Assembly: GCA_034440635.1 (NCBI GenBank)
Contig: JAOTON010001673.1
Span: forward strand, 621,001 to 685,000
DNA from: Lepas anatifera
Taxonomy: Eukaryota > Arthropoda > Thecostraca > Lepadidae
Direction of reading: 5' to 3'
DNA length: 64,000 nucleotides
Position numbers and translations under genes: made by a program. The notes beneath the pieces were generated by a model. It was not told the DNA's origin. It did not search any database and was given only the letters and a program-made list of their open reading frames with translations. Shown here one piece after another: positions 44,392 to 55,799 of the stretch (position 1 is its first letter; each line of letters starts with the position of its first letter).

Positions 44392-44763
44392 CAGTGGCGG
44401 ATCTAGCCGGTTGGTTTGGGAGGGGCAAACCAAACTCGAAAGCAAAAAAAAACGTCGCACAGTGAAAATTGCGCTACAATATGCCTTTCCGGTAGGATTT
44501 TGGGAACTGGAGACGAAAAGTAATAAAAACGTCACGGGGTGAAAATATGGGCTCAAGATACATTTTTCCTATCCAAGCCCCAATATTTACACTGAACTTC
44601 TAATTCTGTTTGAAGTTGAGAGTTGAAGCACCAAAATTTTGCTTACAAGCTAAAAAGGAGTCGGGGGAAAAGGAGGTCGATCGCTTTGGGGGGCAAAACA
44701 TAGTTTTGCCCCGAGCTTTTCCGTTTGGGGGGCAATTGCCTTTTCCCCCTGGATCCGCCACTG
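44392..44763 (+). mobile_element. hAT-type MITE, family A, copy 3
   Basis: 372 bp from CAGTGGCGGATC to GGATCCGCCACTG, flanked by perfect 8-bp duplications ACCTTAAG at 44384-44391 and 44764-44771. Closest in sequence to the copy at 705. Confidence 0.92.
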
Positions 44764-44771
44764 ACCTTAAG

Positions 44772-45732
44772 TATTTCACAGTTTTTTCTTCAAAATATTT
44801 GGCACCCTTTCATTTAACTTCAATACCCTCCATATAATTTTTAGAGCATATCTGATGTGATTTTTTACAGTTCAAGATTTGAATGTTGTTTATTTTGGAT
44901 CCAGCGTTAGAATACATATTTGTCTCTAGAACTGCATCCAGCTTTAGATGGTCATAGTTGGTCTTTACCTGTACCTATGCGCTCCCCCGGTTTTGCTATA
45001 GGTAAAAATATATGTATCATAAAACTAAGTTCATAATATATCGGTACGTCCAACGTTGCATTGAGATTAACTGCTTCTCTATACTTGCGTTGGGAAATGA
45101 TTTCACATTTCAACCAGTAATTATGTCATACCTCTTCCGCATGACCAAAGAGGAAATGAAAATTCTGAGTTGTGTCAACTGCTCGTTTGTGAGCGTGCTA
45201 TGGACAGTCATGGGATTGTCGTTTTCTCAATGACCCGCAGACAACCAACAGAAGAGTATGAATGAAGCCAATGATATTAAACGTGTAACAAGATTGCACC
45301 ATAATACCAGTGCACGACCCATGTGCACAATAATGCAGCTACACAAATGAAATGAAAATTATTCATTCCCTTCGCCGAATGATGACATTTTTCTTAATTT
45401 TGTACGAGTTGCATTCAAACCTACAGATCACCTACAGTTCAAGATGAAAAAAATCAAAAGCACACGGTCATGACAAGGGCATCAAATAAAAAGGAATCCA
45501 TCACATGTTTTCTTTAAAACGGCACCCAAAAACACCCCAACTAGTTTTGGTGATAAATGAATACCGGCAAAACTCATTTAAAAATTCCCAATTGATATTT
45601 TCAAATTTAAAACTATGTGATATTTCAGGAACGTATATACGATGGCCAAAAAATTAGCTGACCCCTCAGGAAATTGTGTCCGGGAGGTATATTTCTCCCT
45701 TTGTCTATTACGGATCAAATATATGACAACAT
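44772..45732. other. AT-rich sequence, nothing recognised
   Basis: No coding block or repeat was seen before the Penelope-like pair. Confidence 0.4.
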
Positions 45733-47008
45733 GCTTTAAAGTGGTGTTGAAAATGACCATTATCTGCCAAAAATTCTTTTATTTTAGACCTAAATTAACA
45801 CTGAAAGAATAGATACAATAATAATCGGAGCTTTCGACTCAGCAATGATACATTTTTAGCACAAAAATTCAAAAAGACACGCATTCACACACAGTACACA
45901 TATAAATCTTAGACATTTCTTTTTCTATTTTCCTTCCTAAAACAGTTCTGTATATATGCATTTATACATGTATAACGCATCACAAGACCAACTAGATTTT
46001 TGTTTTAATTCTTATTTGTATTATCTTTTTATATCAGGTGATTTGTGGGTGATAGGCCAAGAAGCTGACATAGTATTCATTTTGGGTTCAAGATCACGTA
46101 TAAAAATGGATTCCTTGATTTTCGTTTCTGCGACGTCCCGGTTAACACTTAAAATTTCGATCCGAAATAGGGAGTTTAATTTCATCATCACTTAGGTCTT
46201 TATGATAGTGTAATATATGGCCACCGAAGGGCGTGTCCACTCTATGTAGGCGAGCATCACCTAAATGTTCGTTGAGACGGTACCTAATTGGTCTTTTGCT
46301 CTCGCCTACATATGAATGGACATTCCCTTAACGCTCACATTTAGTGCAGGTGGTCTTATAAACAACGAGCCGGGTCATACATTTACCCCGAAGGCCACAC
46401 TCACAAGCATGACAGTGTTTGTTCCCAGCTGGACAGGGAGGATGCATCAGAGCAGATCGTATCAGTTTTTGTTTTAGGGCTGTTCCAAAAGTCCAGGATA
46501 TGCGGATGGGTAATTTTGAGGCTCTGATGATTCCTTGTATCCGCTTAGACAGTGTATCATTAACGAACGGCAGGCGCATGTAAATGACATCAGTACGACG
46601 TTTTTTGTTCTTGCAGGAGCTATTGTGCGACTTAAGAGTTGTAGAATCATTTGATGCAGAATTCCTTGTACATGATCGTGTGGTGCTGGTGATGAGCTTT
46701 TGAGGGTAACCATTGAGCGAGAAAAGTCTAGCTATTTTTTCTATGCTACGTTCTTTAGTTACTGTGTCGGATGAGCAGCGGATGGCTCTAGTTATCTGTG
46801 AATGTAGAATGGATCTTTTGGTTGACATAGGTTGGGCAGAATCAAAAGGAAGGATTATTGGTGCTGTCATAGGTTTCATGTAGAGTTCTGTAGAATAAAA
46901 ACTATGTTTTACTGTGATAAGGGTATCCAAAAAAGTTCTAGTGCCTGGGTCTGAAAACTGATACGATCTGCTCTGATGCATCCTCCCTGTCCAGCTGGGA
47001 ACAAACAC
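45733..47008 (-). mobile_element. Penelope-like element fragment A (minus strand)
   Basis: On the minus strand, 226 codons from 47008 to 46328 give the end of a Penelope-type RT (IQGIIRASKLPIRISW, then a cysteine cluster HCHACECGLRGKC). They continue into GIY-YIG endonuclease (RLVVYKTTCTKC), where a TAA stops the frame at 46328. In frame after the stop come SYVGESKRPIRYRLNEHLGD and FGGHILHYHKD, the rest of GIY-YIG. The 3' UTR runs to about 45733. The part 46475-46970 is not duplicated in fragment B. Confidence 0.8.
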
Positions 47009-47042
47009 TCATGCTTGTGAGTGTGGCCTTCGGGGCAAATGT

Positions 47043-47231
47043 ATGACCCGGCTCGTTGTTTATAAGGCCACCTGCACTAAATGTGAGCATTTAAGGAATG
47101 TCCATTCATATGTAGGCGAGAGCAAAAGACCCATTAGGTACCGTCTAAACGAACATTTAGGCGATGCTCGCCTACATAGAGTGGACACGCCCTTCGGTGA
47201 CCATATATTACACTATCATAAAGACCAGTGA
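47043..47231 (+). pseudogene. GIY-YIG endonuclease domain of fragment B
   Basis: 62 codons: VVYKATCTKC (GIY strand), SYVGESKRPIRYRLNEHLG (YIG strand followed by the helix with catalytic Arg), and FGDHILHYHKD. It lacks the upstream RT, so it is an isolated domain in a truncated element. Confidence 0.75.
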
Positions 47232-47633
47232 TGATGGAATTAACTCCCTATTTCGAATCGAAATTCTAAGTGTTAACCGGGACGTCGCAGAAACGAAAAT
47301 CAAGGAACCCATTTTTATACGTGATCTTGAACCCAAAATGAATACCATGTCAGCTTCTTGGCCTATCACCCACAAAGCACCTTGAATAAAAAATAAAAGA
47401 TAATAATAATAATCATAATTTAAAAAAATCTGATTGCTCTTGTGATGCGTGATATATGTATAAATGCATATATACATAACTGTTTTAGGAAGGAAAATAG
47501 AAAAAGAAATGTCTAAGATTTATATGTGTACTGTGTGTGAATGCGTGTCTTTTTTGTACTATTAACCGTTCCATATAATTCTGCAGGAAGAAGTGGTTCC
47601 TCCTAAGCGTGTGATAGTCTTTTTGAATTTTTG

Positions 47634-48026
47634 CATAGAGATCTACTATAACTAGAGCGGACATCCTGTACAAAACGGCAATAGCCCGAGGTCAAAATTG
47701 AAAGTTTTGTTAGTACAAATCTTGGCCAGGTTAATTGGAGAATCACGTGCTAATTTCAATGAGAGCTTCTGGATTTAGGCCACGACTAAATAATTTTCGC
47801 AGAGAAAGACATTATTCATTGCGAGGATTCTTGGCACATTAGATCGTTGTCATGGCAACCTTTTCTGGAATTGTTGAATTAAATTAAATTGAATACCATT
47901 AGCAAGAGGTATATCAGTAAACAGTCACGAGCTTCCTCTCAGAGGTCCAGATTTGTACTAAGAAAACGTTCAATTTTGACGTCAACACAGGTGTGCTGTC
48001 CGCTCTAGTTATAGTGGATCTCTATG
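47634..48026. mobile_element. MITE with 30-bp TIRs, family C
   Basis: Starts CATAGAGATC and ends GATCTCTATG. Terminal inverted repeats are about 30 bp with one mismatch and include ACTATAACTAGAGCGGACA. Perfect 8-bp duplications AATTTTTG lie at 47626-47633 and 48027-48034. Fragment A of the Penelope pair has the corresponding empty site (single AAAAATT near 45867). No coding. Confidence 0.9.
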
Positions 48027-48171
48027 AATTTTTGGGCTAAAAAATGTATCATTGCTGAGGATGACTTGAAGTCGAAAGCTCCGATTATTATTGTATCTAT
48101 TCTTTCAGTGTTAATTTAGGTCTTAAAAATGATTTGGCAGATAATGGTCATTTTCAACACCACTTTAAAGC

Positions 48172-48529
48172 TCATAACAATGCGGCTGCCAACAGTTCTC
48201 CGCCTACTTAGTTCATATGATAATATGACCTATTTGAAATCAGACTTCAATGTTGTAGGGATACGGTATTAGGTAGAGGAGCAAGCTCTCGGACTAGCGG
48301 CGATTATAGCAAAGCAATTGCCTGACCATGCACGGGAAAACCTTCCAGGACAGGAAAGAAAGCAGAAATCGGGCTGCTGGTATTACTTGGTCGTAGACAA
48401 ACAGTGCTTACAAGTAGCATTATTCTGACAGAATAAATTCACTTTTCCTGGTTGTCGTAATTGGCTTGTAGCAATGTCTCTTTTTTGCTAAATGCGCCTG
48501 GTGTCTTATTATTATTTGTTTCAGACCCA
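48172..48529. other. Nothing recognised
   Basis: Spacer between the Penelope fragment and the GAGACC satellite. Confidence 0.4.
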
Positions 48530-49625
48530 GAGACAAACTCTGGGGTGCCCCCGAGACCAATTCTTGGGTCCTCCCGGGGATCAACCCTGCGAGCTCTAGA
48601 GGCCTACTCTTGGACCCCCAACACCAACACTGAGGCCCTCAAGACCAACTCTTGAGGCCTCGAAACCAGCTTCAGGGCTCCTGAAACGGACTCTTGGGGA
48701 TATCCGAGACCAGCGCCTGGGGCCCCAGACCAAAACGTTGGGCCGATGAGACCCACTCTTGTGGACCTTCCGAAACAAACTCTGGGGGCCCTCTGAAACC
48801 AGGTTCTGGGGCCCGAGACTAAATCTTGAGCAGATCCCGAGACCAACTCTTGGGACCCCAAAACAAGCTTCTGGGGCCCCGATAACGACTCTGGGGCCTT
48901 CTAAGACCAACTTCTTGAGGTCTGAGACTACAACTTCGGGCCTCTGAGACTAACTCTTGTGGGGCTCCAGAGACCAAATTAGATGGGCTTGAGACAAACT
49001 CCTGAGGGCCCTCAAGACTATCGCCGAGGCCCTTCAAGACCAGCACTGGAGGCCCCCAATACCAGCGCTGGAGGTCCCAAGACCAACTATTAATCCCCCA
49101 AGAACAAATCGTGACGCTTCCGAGACCACCACTTCGGCCCGCGAAAACAGCTGGGGGTCCAACACCGCTTCTGAGAGCCTTCTGAGGCAGTTTTTGAGAG
49201 ATCGAGACCAAAACTTTGGGCTCTGAGACCGACATTTGTGGGCCTCCCGAGACCAACTCTGGGCCCCCGAGACAAACCATTGAGGGCCTTTCGAGACCAA
49301 CCATTGGGCCCCCAGAATAACTCAGGGGGCCCCGAGACCGACTGAGGGGGGCCCAAGATTAGCTCTTGGGGTATCCTCTGACTAGCTCTTGGCGCCACCC
49401 CCCCCCCACCCTTCCCTGAGAACATTTCTTGGGCCCCCGAGGACGACTCTGAGGACCCCAGAGACTGACTGGGGTCCCCCATGCTAACTCTTGAGGGCCC
49501 TACGACACCAACTCTGGGGCCCCCGAGAACAACTCTTGGGACCTTGAGACCAGCTAGACCGAATCCGGGCGCCCCCGAGACTTAACTCTTGGGGGCCTAT
49601 GAGAGCAACTCTGGGGGCCCCAAAA
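48530..49625 (+). repeat. Degenerate GAGACCAACTCTTGG satellite
   Basis: About 1.1 kb of irregular 25-35-bp repeats built on (C)CGAGACCAACTCTTGGGGCC with many substitutions and length changes. Open frames on the minus strand are by-products of the repeat. Confidence 0.8.
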
Positions 49626-50358
49626 CGCGTCCTCTAAATCCTGAGCCTACCCGTTCCCAAATGCCAGTTAACGTGTTCCTAATGTGCAGTGTATGCCACC
49701 AATAGGTGTTTGTGTGTGCCCAAATGCCCAATGCAGTGGTGTAGCCAGGATCCTGCCAAGGGGGTGGTTCCTATAACCGCTGGAGGGATCCTAAGTAACT
49801 GGGGTAATCTCTTATATTTTTCTTATTGTATTTTAACCTTATATTTCCACAAACAAAATTCTATTGTGCCTTTTTAAGTGTTTGTTTTTATTTCCTTTGT
49901 GGCTTGATTTTTCTCGATCAGACCAAAAGTGGGTCAATTTGGGTCACCAAATATTAAAGCTGGCCGTCAGGTATATGACAATGTGGCTATAAAAACAGCT
50001 AGCTTTATGGCACTTTCTGGGAAATGTGATATTGCTGCCTAAATGTTAAACCTGACTACCTCAATTCACTCTGGTTATCAGACTGATTGCCTAACAAGCT
50101 TTTATCTTGAAGTTATTGAAGGTCAATCGTTTTGAGCACAAAGAAATTACCGTCTCCTCTACGGGAAATGATTGCCAATACTTTGCGAGCGCCGAATTCA
50201 TAAACTCTTTAAACAGGAAATTTCCAAAGAATGAAAATAAAAATGAAGCCAAATACAAGGGATAAGGGACTGTGTACCGGACGTTATATGGCGTCTATTC
50301 CGCGGACAGACCCTGTTGAGTAAACCACAGCTGTTTTCTTAGCCTTGCTATGTTGTCA
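49626..50358. other. No gene recognised
   Basis: A lone CAGTGGTGTAGCCAGGATC terminus lies at 49734. Nothing else was identified. Confidence 0.4.
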
Positions 50359-51110
50359 TGTCTGTGAAAACAGCAGGAGTTCGATATTCGATATTCAGAT
50401 TGATATTCAGGATTTTTATAATCGCCTGAAAGCATACATCATTTGAAAGCCCTTGCCGAGACCATCCCGAAATTGGTCTTTATTATGCTCTATCGCGTCG
50501 TGTTGCTGAGATAGAACACAAAATGTGTCGTTAAAATCAGTTTTTGCCGTAATGCATTAAATGCAATTGACTTTAACATGGGACCCAACGTATCACCAAA
50601 ATCGGGGACAATTGATTTCGCTTAAAATCAGTATGCAAGCCAGGAAACATGAAATACAAAACCAGTTCACGCCTTTTTGTGGGGCACAGCTTGGTTCAGG
50701 CTCCAGAGCTTGTTGAAGTCAACGTCAAATCCTTCGTATACTGAGGTCAACAGAATGATATTCGCTCCTTATAACCGAATCACGTTCCCCGGGGGGGAAA
50801 GAGGGGAAAAAAGTTAAATCATACATCATTTGAAAGCCCTTGCCGTGACCATCCCGAAACTGGTCTTTATTGTGCTCTATCGCATCATGTTGCTGAGATA
50901 GAGCACAAAATGAAGCGTAAAAATCAGTTTTTCCCGTAATGCATTAAATGCCATTGACTTTAACATGGGACCCAACGTATCACCAAAATCGGGGGCAATT
51001 GATTTCGCTTAAACTAAGTATGCAAACCAGGAAACATGAAATACAAAACCAGTTCACGGCTTTTTGCGGGGCACAGCCTGGTTCAGGCTCCAAAGTTCGT
51101 TGGACGTAAT
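50359..51110 (+). repeat. Left arm: two tandem subunits
   Basis: Units at about 50430-50760 and 50820-51110 share CATACATCATTTGAAAGCCC, TGCATTAAATGC.ATTGAC, and AACCAGTTCACG. They are inverted relative to 55800-57049. Confidence 0.8.
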
Positions 51111-51406
51111 CTTCACCATTTCAGTTGTATTGTCGAGCCGTCCCAAGCAGACGTGTCTCACTTGCTCTTTCCATCTTGTTTCAGGCTCCACAGTCGGTTG
51201 AACCCAACGCCAAACCTTTTGTATCGTTGTGTCATCGGAATGATCATCAACGTCGCCATCACATCACATATATTGTGGTTAATCAGCATCCTTCTGACAC
51301 AGAGGTAGTGACTGATTGAGGCAAAAACTTCCTGAGATGCTTACATCGTTGCGTCTTTTGAAAATTTTTATAAATTACACGTTCTCGCCGTTATCAGCTC
51401 AGCATC

Positions 51407-51721
51407 CTCGGCCACCAACTCAGGGAGCCTGCTCAGGCAAACTTCGCACGGCTCGGCCACCAACTCAGGGAGCCTGCTCAGGCCAACTTCGCACGGCTCG
51501 GCCACCAACTCAGGAGCCTGCTCAGGCAAACTTCGCACGGCTCGGCCACCAACTCAGGAGCCTGCTCAGGCAAACTTCGCACGGCTCGGCCACCAACTCA
51601 GGGAGCCTGCTCAGGCACACTTCGCACGGCTCGGCCACCAACTCAGGGAGCCTGCTCAGGCAAACTTCGCACGGCTCGGCCACCAACTCAGGGAGCCTGC
51701 TCAGGCAAACTTCGCACGGCC
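51407..51721 (+). repeat. 45-bp minisatellite
   Basis: Seven units of 44-45 bp with CTCGGCCACCAACTCAGG, then GAGCCTGCTCAGGCAAACTT and CGCACGG, almost identical. One-base G deletions in two units. The frame open on either strand is a repeat effect. Confidence 0.92.
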
Positions 51722-52952
51722 AGCCCGCCTGCTTATGGAAACAGCTGAGTTGCAAAAGCCAAACGCAAGTCATATTACATTACACCGCCATTATGTCCTT
51801 CCCGTATGGTATTTACTTCAAGGACACTCTGCAAAGTATATGTATTAAAACAAATGCAACCCCGGTCATAGCGATAAACCCGGTCAACGAACATCGATAT
51901 TTCAAACCTCGGTTGCCCGAGATGCCAGGAGGCTGTTCACATATTACGTCAGAACAACAGGGATTTTCGGACCTCTTTCACCCTTTTTAGAGATTTTTCA
52001 GAAAATGACTGACCCCCTCGCCTTTAAAAGAATTTTTCGGAAAATACTGGACCCTCCACTCGTCATTCAAAGGGCCTTGCAGCTTACAAGTATCAGTAAA
52101 AATGATACAAAAAGCACAGAAATTTACCATAAAACAATTCTGCTGATGAGCTTCTGTTTGGCCTTTCTCCTCAATTCCTGGATGTGGAAAATTACCCGAA
52201 GAGTATGATACTAAAAATTTCTCAATCATACTCTTCTTTTCCCGGCCTGCATTGTTATCTCGTAATAAAACAGTTCCACGACAGGCTAAAATATTTTAAG
52301 CCTTCTAAATCAGAAATTGTAAAAAGCCCGACCCCTGTCCCTTCGTCATAAAATGTCAGAAAATGTCTCCTCTCGGTGGCTGACGTAATATTTGAACAGC
52401 CCCTTATTGAAAATAAACATACTCTTGTATAAAAGGAAAATGTCAAAGCCAAGGCCCTACGGCACGGTCACATCCCCGGGTTTCAACATCGGGCGATAGC
52501 CAAACTCTCACTCAACGGACACACGGAGGCTCGGAGCCACGCTCCTGGGGGTATGGGCGCCGAAAGCGGGGACGGGGGACCGTCCCCTGTTGCCAACCGG
52601 GGACGTCCCTAAAGTTTTGGGTCATGGTCGTTAATGCTGTCGTTACCGAATATGCTCAATTCGCCTCCCGGTGCACCGCCCGGTCTGTCCCCCCTGCAAA
52701 ATCCGTCGGCCCCTGCTGGGGTGAACGCCTTGCAGAATCGGAGAGGCACCTAGACGGCTCGTTGGGATATGTGCTGCTCACTTGCCTGAAAATCACTTAA
52801 CAGTTGCCTTAAATGTCAAATAAGTAGTGCACATTAAAAAAAACAATTAGACTACAGATTAGGCAGATTAGGTTCTAGATTACACATGTATGGTGAAACG
52901 GATCTGGAGTGTTCATGAAATATCTGAGTTCATTTGAAGTGTTTAGAAAATA

Positions 52953-52956
<4 letters not shown>
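51722..52956. other. Transposon interior, no gene recognised
   Basis: A short repeat with ends GGGCGCCGAAAGC (52557) and CGTCGGCCCCTG (about 52717) may be related to the ends at 33612 and 7414. Confidence 0.35.

Positions 52957-53044
<88 letters not shown>
52957..53044. repeat. (AT)n microsatellite
   Basis: About 44 AT dinucleotides with one TATTATATTAT interruption near 52990. Confidence 0.95.
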
Positions 53045-53047
<3 letters not shown>

Positions 53048-53160
53048 TGTTCTGCGACGTTATCCAGTCTTGGCTAAGTGCACTAGAAACCAGCACATCA
53101 AAGAGAGCAAGAATATCTGGATTTCTAGGATTGGAGATACAAAGGTTGAATGTTGTCATT

Positions 53161-53313
53161 GTGAATAGTCCTAAAAATAACCGTCTTACATTCATACAAT
53201 ATATTAAAGAGAAAAAGGCCAAGATAATAAAAGGCAAAGCTAGTTTATTATCTTGGCCTTTTTCTCTTTATATATAGTATGAATGTGAGACGGCTATTTT
53301 TAGGACTATTCAC
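53161..53313. repeat. Long hairpin: ~70-bp arms, 12-nt loop
   Basis: GTGAATAGTCCTAAAAATA at 53161 pairs with TATTTTTAGGACTATTCAC ending at 53313. The arms continue through AAGAGAAAAAGGCCAAGATA to a loop around AGGCAAAGCTAG, with few mismatches. AAGAATATCTGGA occurs on both sides (53110 and 53314). Confidence 0.85.
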
Positions 53314-53344
53314 AAGAATATCTGGAAATCATTTTTACCGATGA

Positions 53345-54241
53345 ATTTTAAAGTTTTGAAACGTTAAGGGATAAGTCTGTGTTAATAAAGAAGTAGATTA
53401 GATATGTGATTTTACTATGGAGGCATTTAAATTCCTCGAGATAGGTCCTTACTTGCTTGATCACCCGGTGGATCTCGCGTCGGTATCCTTCCGGCGATTC
53501 CAGCTCTCTGCTCCTCCCACCGGCTGCGGTGTACGCCGATAGGCACACGAACAGCCCGCAGGAGCTGCCATCGTGCTGCTGGGGCGTGTCGGTCTGGAGC
53601 AGGCGCCAGTCTCTCCAGCTGGTAGGCCCGCGCCCTCACTGGATGAGGGCCTGAATATCCTGCACAGGCCTTTCCCTTGGAGGCTCATTTTGCGGCTTAA
53701 GGGAGTTGTGGTAGGAGATTGTTTTGGCCGTATGGTCCACCACATATAGGACCCAGTGGCAGTCATTCTCATTGTAGGGTATGAGCCAGATGTCAGCCTT
53801 TGTAGTTCGCTGCTGCTCAAGGTTAGCCGACAGCTCATGTGAGGGCATCACTTTTGCCATGGTGGGAAGAATGCAAGATAGGAAGCGTCCATCCGTCTCA
53901 GCAGCAATGGTCAGCAAATAGGCATCAATGACTGGGTTGTCCAGCCACTTCCCGTTCTGTAGACTTGGCATCGATCGTGGAAGGACTACATTACCAATTA
54001 CGAGCTCCGTTGATCCCTCATCACTTGAGCAGTGCTCGGTAATGTCCACCCTGCTTTGCTGCTGGGTCTCGTCGTTGATATCGATGTCTGATATTGTTAT
54101 AGGACTGATATCCCTGTATTTGGCACCACTTTGGCTCTCCGTGCTGGTGTTGAGGTCTTGCGCTGTCTTTGGCGGCTCGTTCTGCTCCAGATATGTCCTT
54201 TTTCCCTTAGCGGCTCTCTTTTTCCATTTTTTCTGTGGCAC
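53345..54241 (-). pseudogene. Ulp1/C48-type cysteine protease of the transposon
   Basis: On the minus strand, ATG 54241 starts a Lys-rich N-terminus, then WLDNPVIDAYLLTIA and IPYNENDCHWVLYVVDH (catalytic His in CHWVL), then YHNSL (Asn in the Asp/Asn position). A TGA at 53638-53636 interrupts the frame. In the same frame follow WRLLQTDTPQQHDGSSCGLF (Gln and nucleophile Cys) and the C-terminus. All four catalytic positions are present, so one nonsense mutation is the main lesion seen, besides the frame change that separates it from the transposase near 54240. Such proteases cleave SUMO-like modifiers in the host family; in transposons their role is unclear. Confidence 0.75.
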
Positions 54242-54261
54242 ATGGCGTCTCTCTGAGTGCC

Positions 54262-55488
54262 TGTGTCCCTGTTTGGCGGCGTTTCTTCTTCTACATCGCT
54301 ATCGGTTTCTACTTTATCGGACTTCTTTCTCCTTTTTCTTCCTCCTGGTTTTCCTTCAGGGATCATCAGTTCCTTTTGTCGAGCCAGAGATGACTTGATG
54401 ATCTCCCTGACAACGTCACCCGGTGAGATGCGTCTTTTGGATGATAGGATGCAGTTTTTCATAGTTCTAAACCAGGACTCAGACCATGCGTTCGATGTCG
54501 CCTCCTGAGCTAAAAGTTGAGACTAGAGAGGGGCCAGGGGCATCACAGTTGTTACCAGGTACTCAGCTAGAGCCGGGCAGTGGACCTGGTTCTTTTCTCC
54601 GGTGTCGTCTTCCGACTCTTGCCTTACCGTGTTCTGGACCTTTTGCTTCAGGGCATCGAAATGCTGTCCGAATGGTGCGTTCCGGCGATATGTGGGCTTG
54701 CCAGCTCTTGGATGTATGAAGTCTGGACGATCTTTTTCTTCTGTGGCGGCTTTCACTTTTGCTGCGACCTCACAAACCCTCTTCTTGCTCAGTAACAGGG
54801 TCATCAGCTTTGTAAAGGCTTTGTCCATGTCTCGTAGCTTCCGAGCTCGGATCATCTCGGACCAGAGCCACATGATGGCACGGTGACTCTCTCTGTCCTT
54901 CATGCCGTGCTTCCGTGAGGCTCTGGAGATTTCATGGGACTTGTGGCTTTTGCAAAGGGAGGGGATAGTAGGTGGTACTTCGGCTTCTCCCACAACAGAC
55001 TCCCAGCAGATGGCGAGGTACTCTAGCAGCGCCTTCTGTTGAAATACTGAGCATGAAGCATGCATCAATGCCCAAGAGAAGTCAGTTACTACTCTTGGCG
55101 GATGTACCTCCTTGGCTGTTGACTTCTTCATATCATAGAAGACCATGCTTAGGAAGTGGGTCAGAGCCGGGACGTGGTGAGTTTCACTTATCATATGAGC
55201 TAAGGGGTAGCTTCCAGTGCGTGTTTCTGCAGTTACTGCATAGTAGTAGGCCTCCTTGTCTCCTTTTCTTTGGGTTATAGCACTTGTCGCATCGATGTGG
55301 AGTGGTGTTGGCTCCCGCTGGTACATCTTGAGGAAGAACTCAGTGTAGTCATGAACTGACAAAGGGTCCAGACTAAAGCTCTGAATTGGTCCCATAAGCT
55401 TCACGCTGCACATGTCTGTTCCCTTGAGGATGGCCTTCGCAAGGAGAAGATCTTCCGCCCAATTTGTTGAAAGACACTCTTTGGCCTT
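54262..55488 (-). pseudogene. DDE-like transposase of the 6.7-kb transposon
   Basis: The reading enters near 55488 (STNWAEDLLLAKAILKGTDM), with ATG 55413 inside it. It has PLHIDATSAITQRKGDKEA (first Asp), YYYAVTAETRTG, RVVTDFSWALMHASC (second Asp), and after a TAG at 54525-54523 in the same frame SNAWSESWFRTMKNCIL (candidate Glu) and RRISPGDVVREI. Upstream, TGA near 55490 and downstream the frame change near 54240 bound the reading. The order D-D-E with a W.E.WF block fits MULE/KDZ-like transposases. It is inactivated by at least two stops. Confidence 0.7.
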
Positions 55489-55799
55489 TCATTCTACAGC
55501 TGCTCTCCTTAGGACATCTCTACTCGGCACTGTTGTCCTGTTGCCTTCGTGCAGCTCGGCTTCTGGGGCTTTCCGCAGCATATCCATCTGCTGTTTTGAA
55601 TGCTCCTTGAAGGGAAGTCATGTTCGCTGCGTCTTCTCCCCCACCTCCTCGAAGCCAACGACCGGTGCTGCCCTGGTGTTTCTTAGTGCCAGTGATAACA
55701 CACTGCACCTGCTGACATCCGTCTGGTCTGACTTCCTCGATTGTGAAGTGAAACATTTAACAGTTCTCGAACTTGCACCTAGCCTTTGCACTGAAGTCT

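Larger units (their letters stand above)
46985..48171 (+). mobile_element. Penelope-like element fragment B (plus strand)
   Basis: Inverted, head-to-head partner of fragment A. It starts at CTGGGAACAAACACT, continues through CKC-type GIY-YIG coding (47043-47231, SYVGESKRPIRYRLNEHLGD, no stop at the place where A is broken) and shares the 3' UTR to CTTTAAAGC at 48171. No RT domain. It carries a 393-bp MITE (47634-48026) and a short rearrangement at 47555-47618. Confidence 0.8.

Noticed and set aside
48596..49482. Minus-strand ORFs of 80-160 codons
   Set aside because: They are readings of the degenerate GAGACC satellite.
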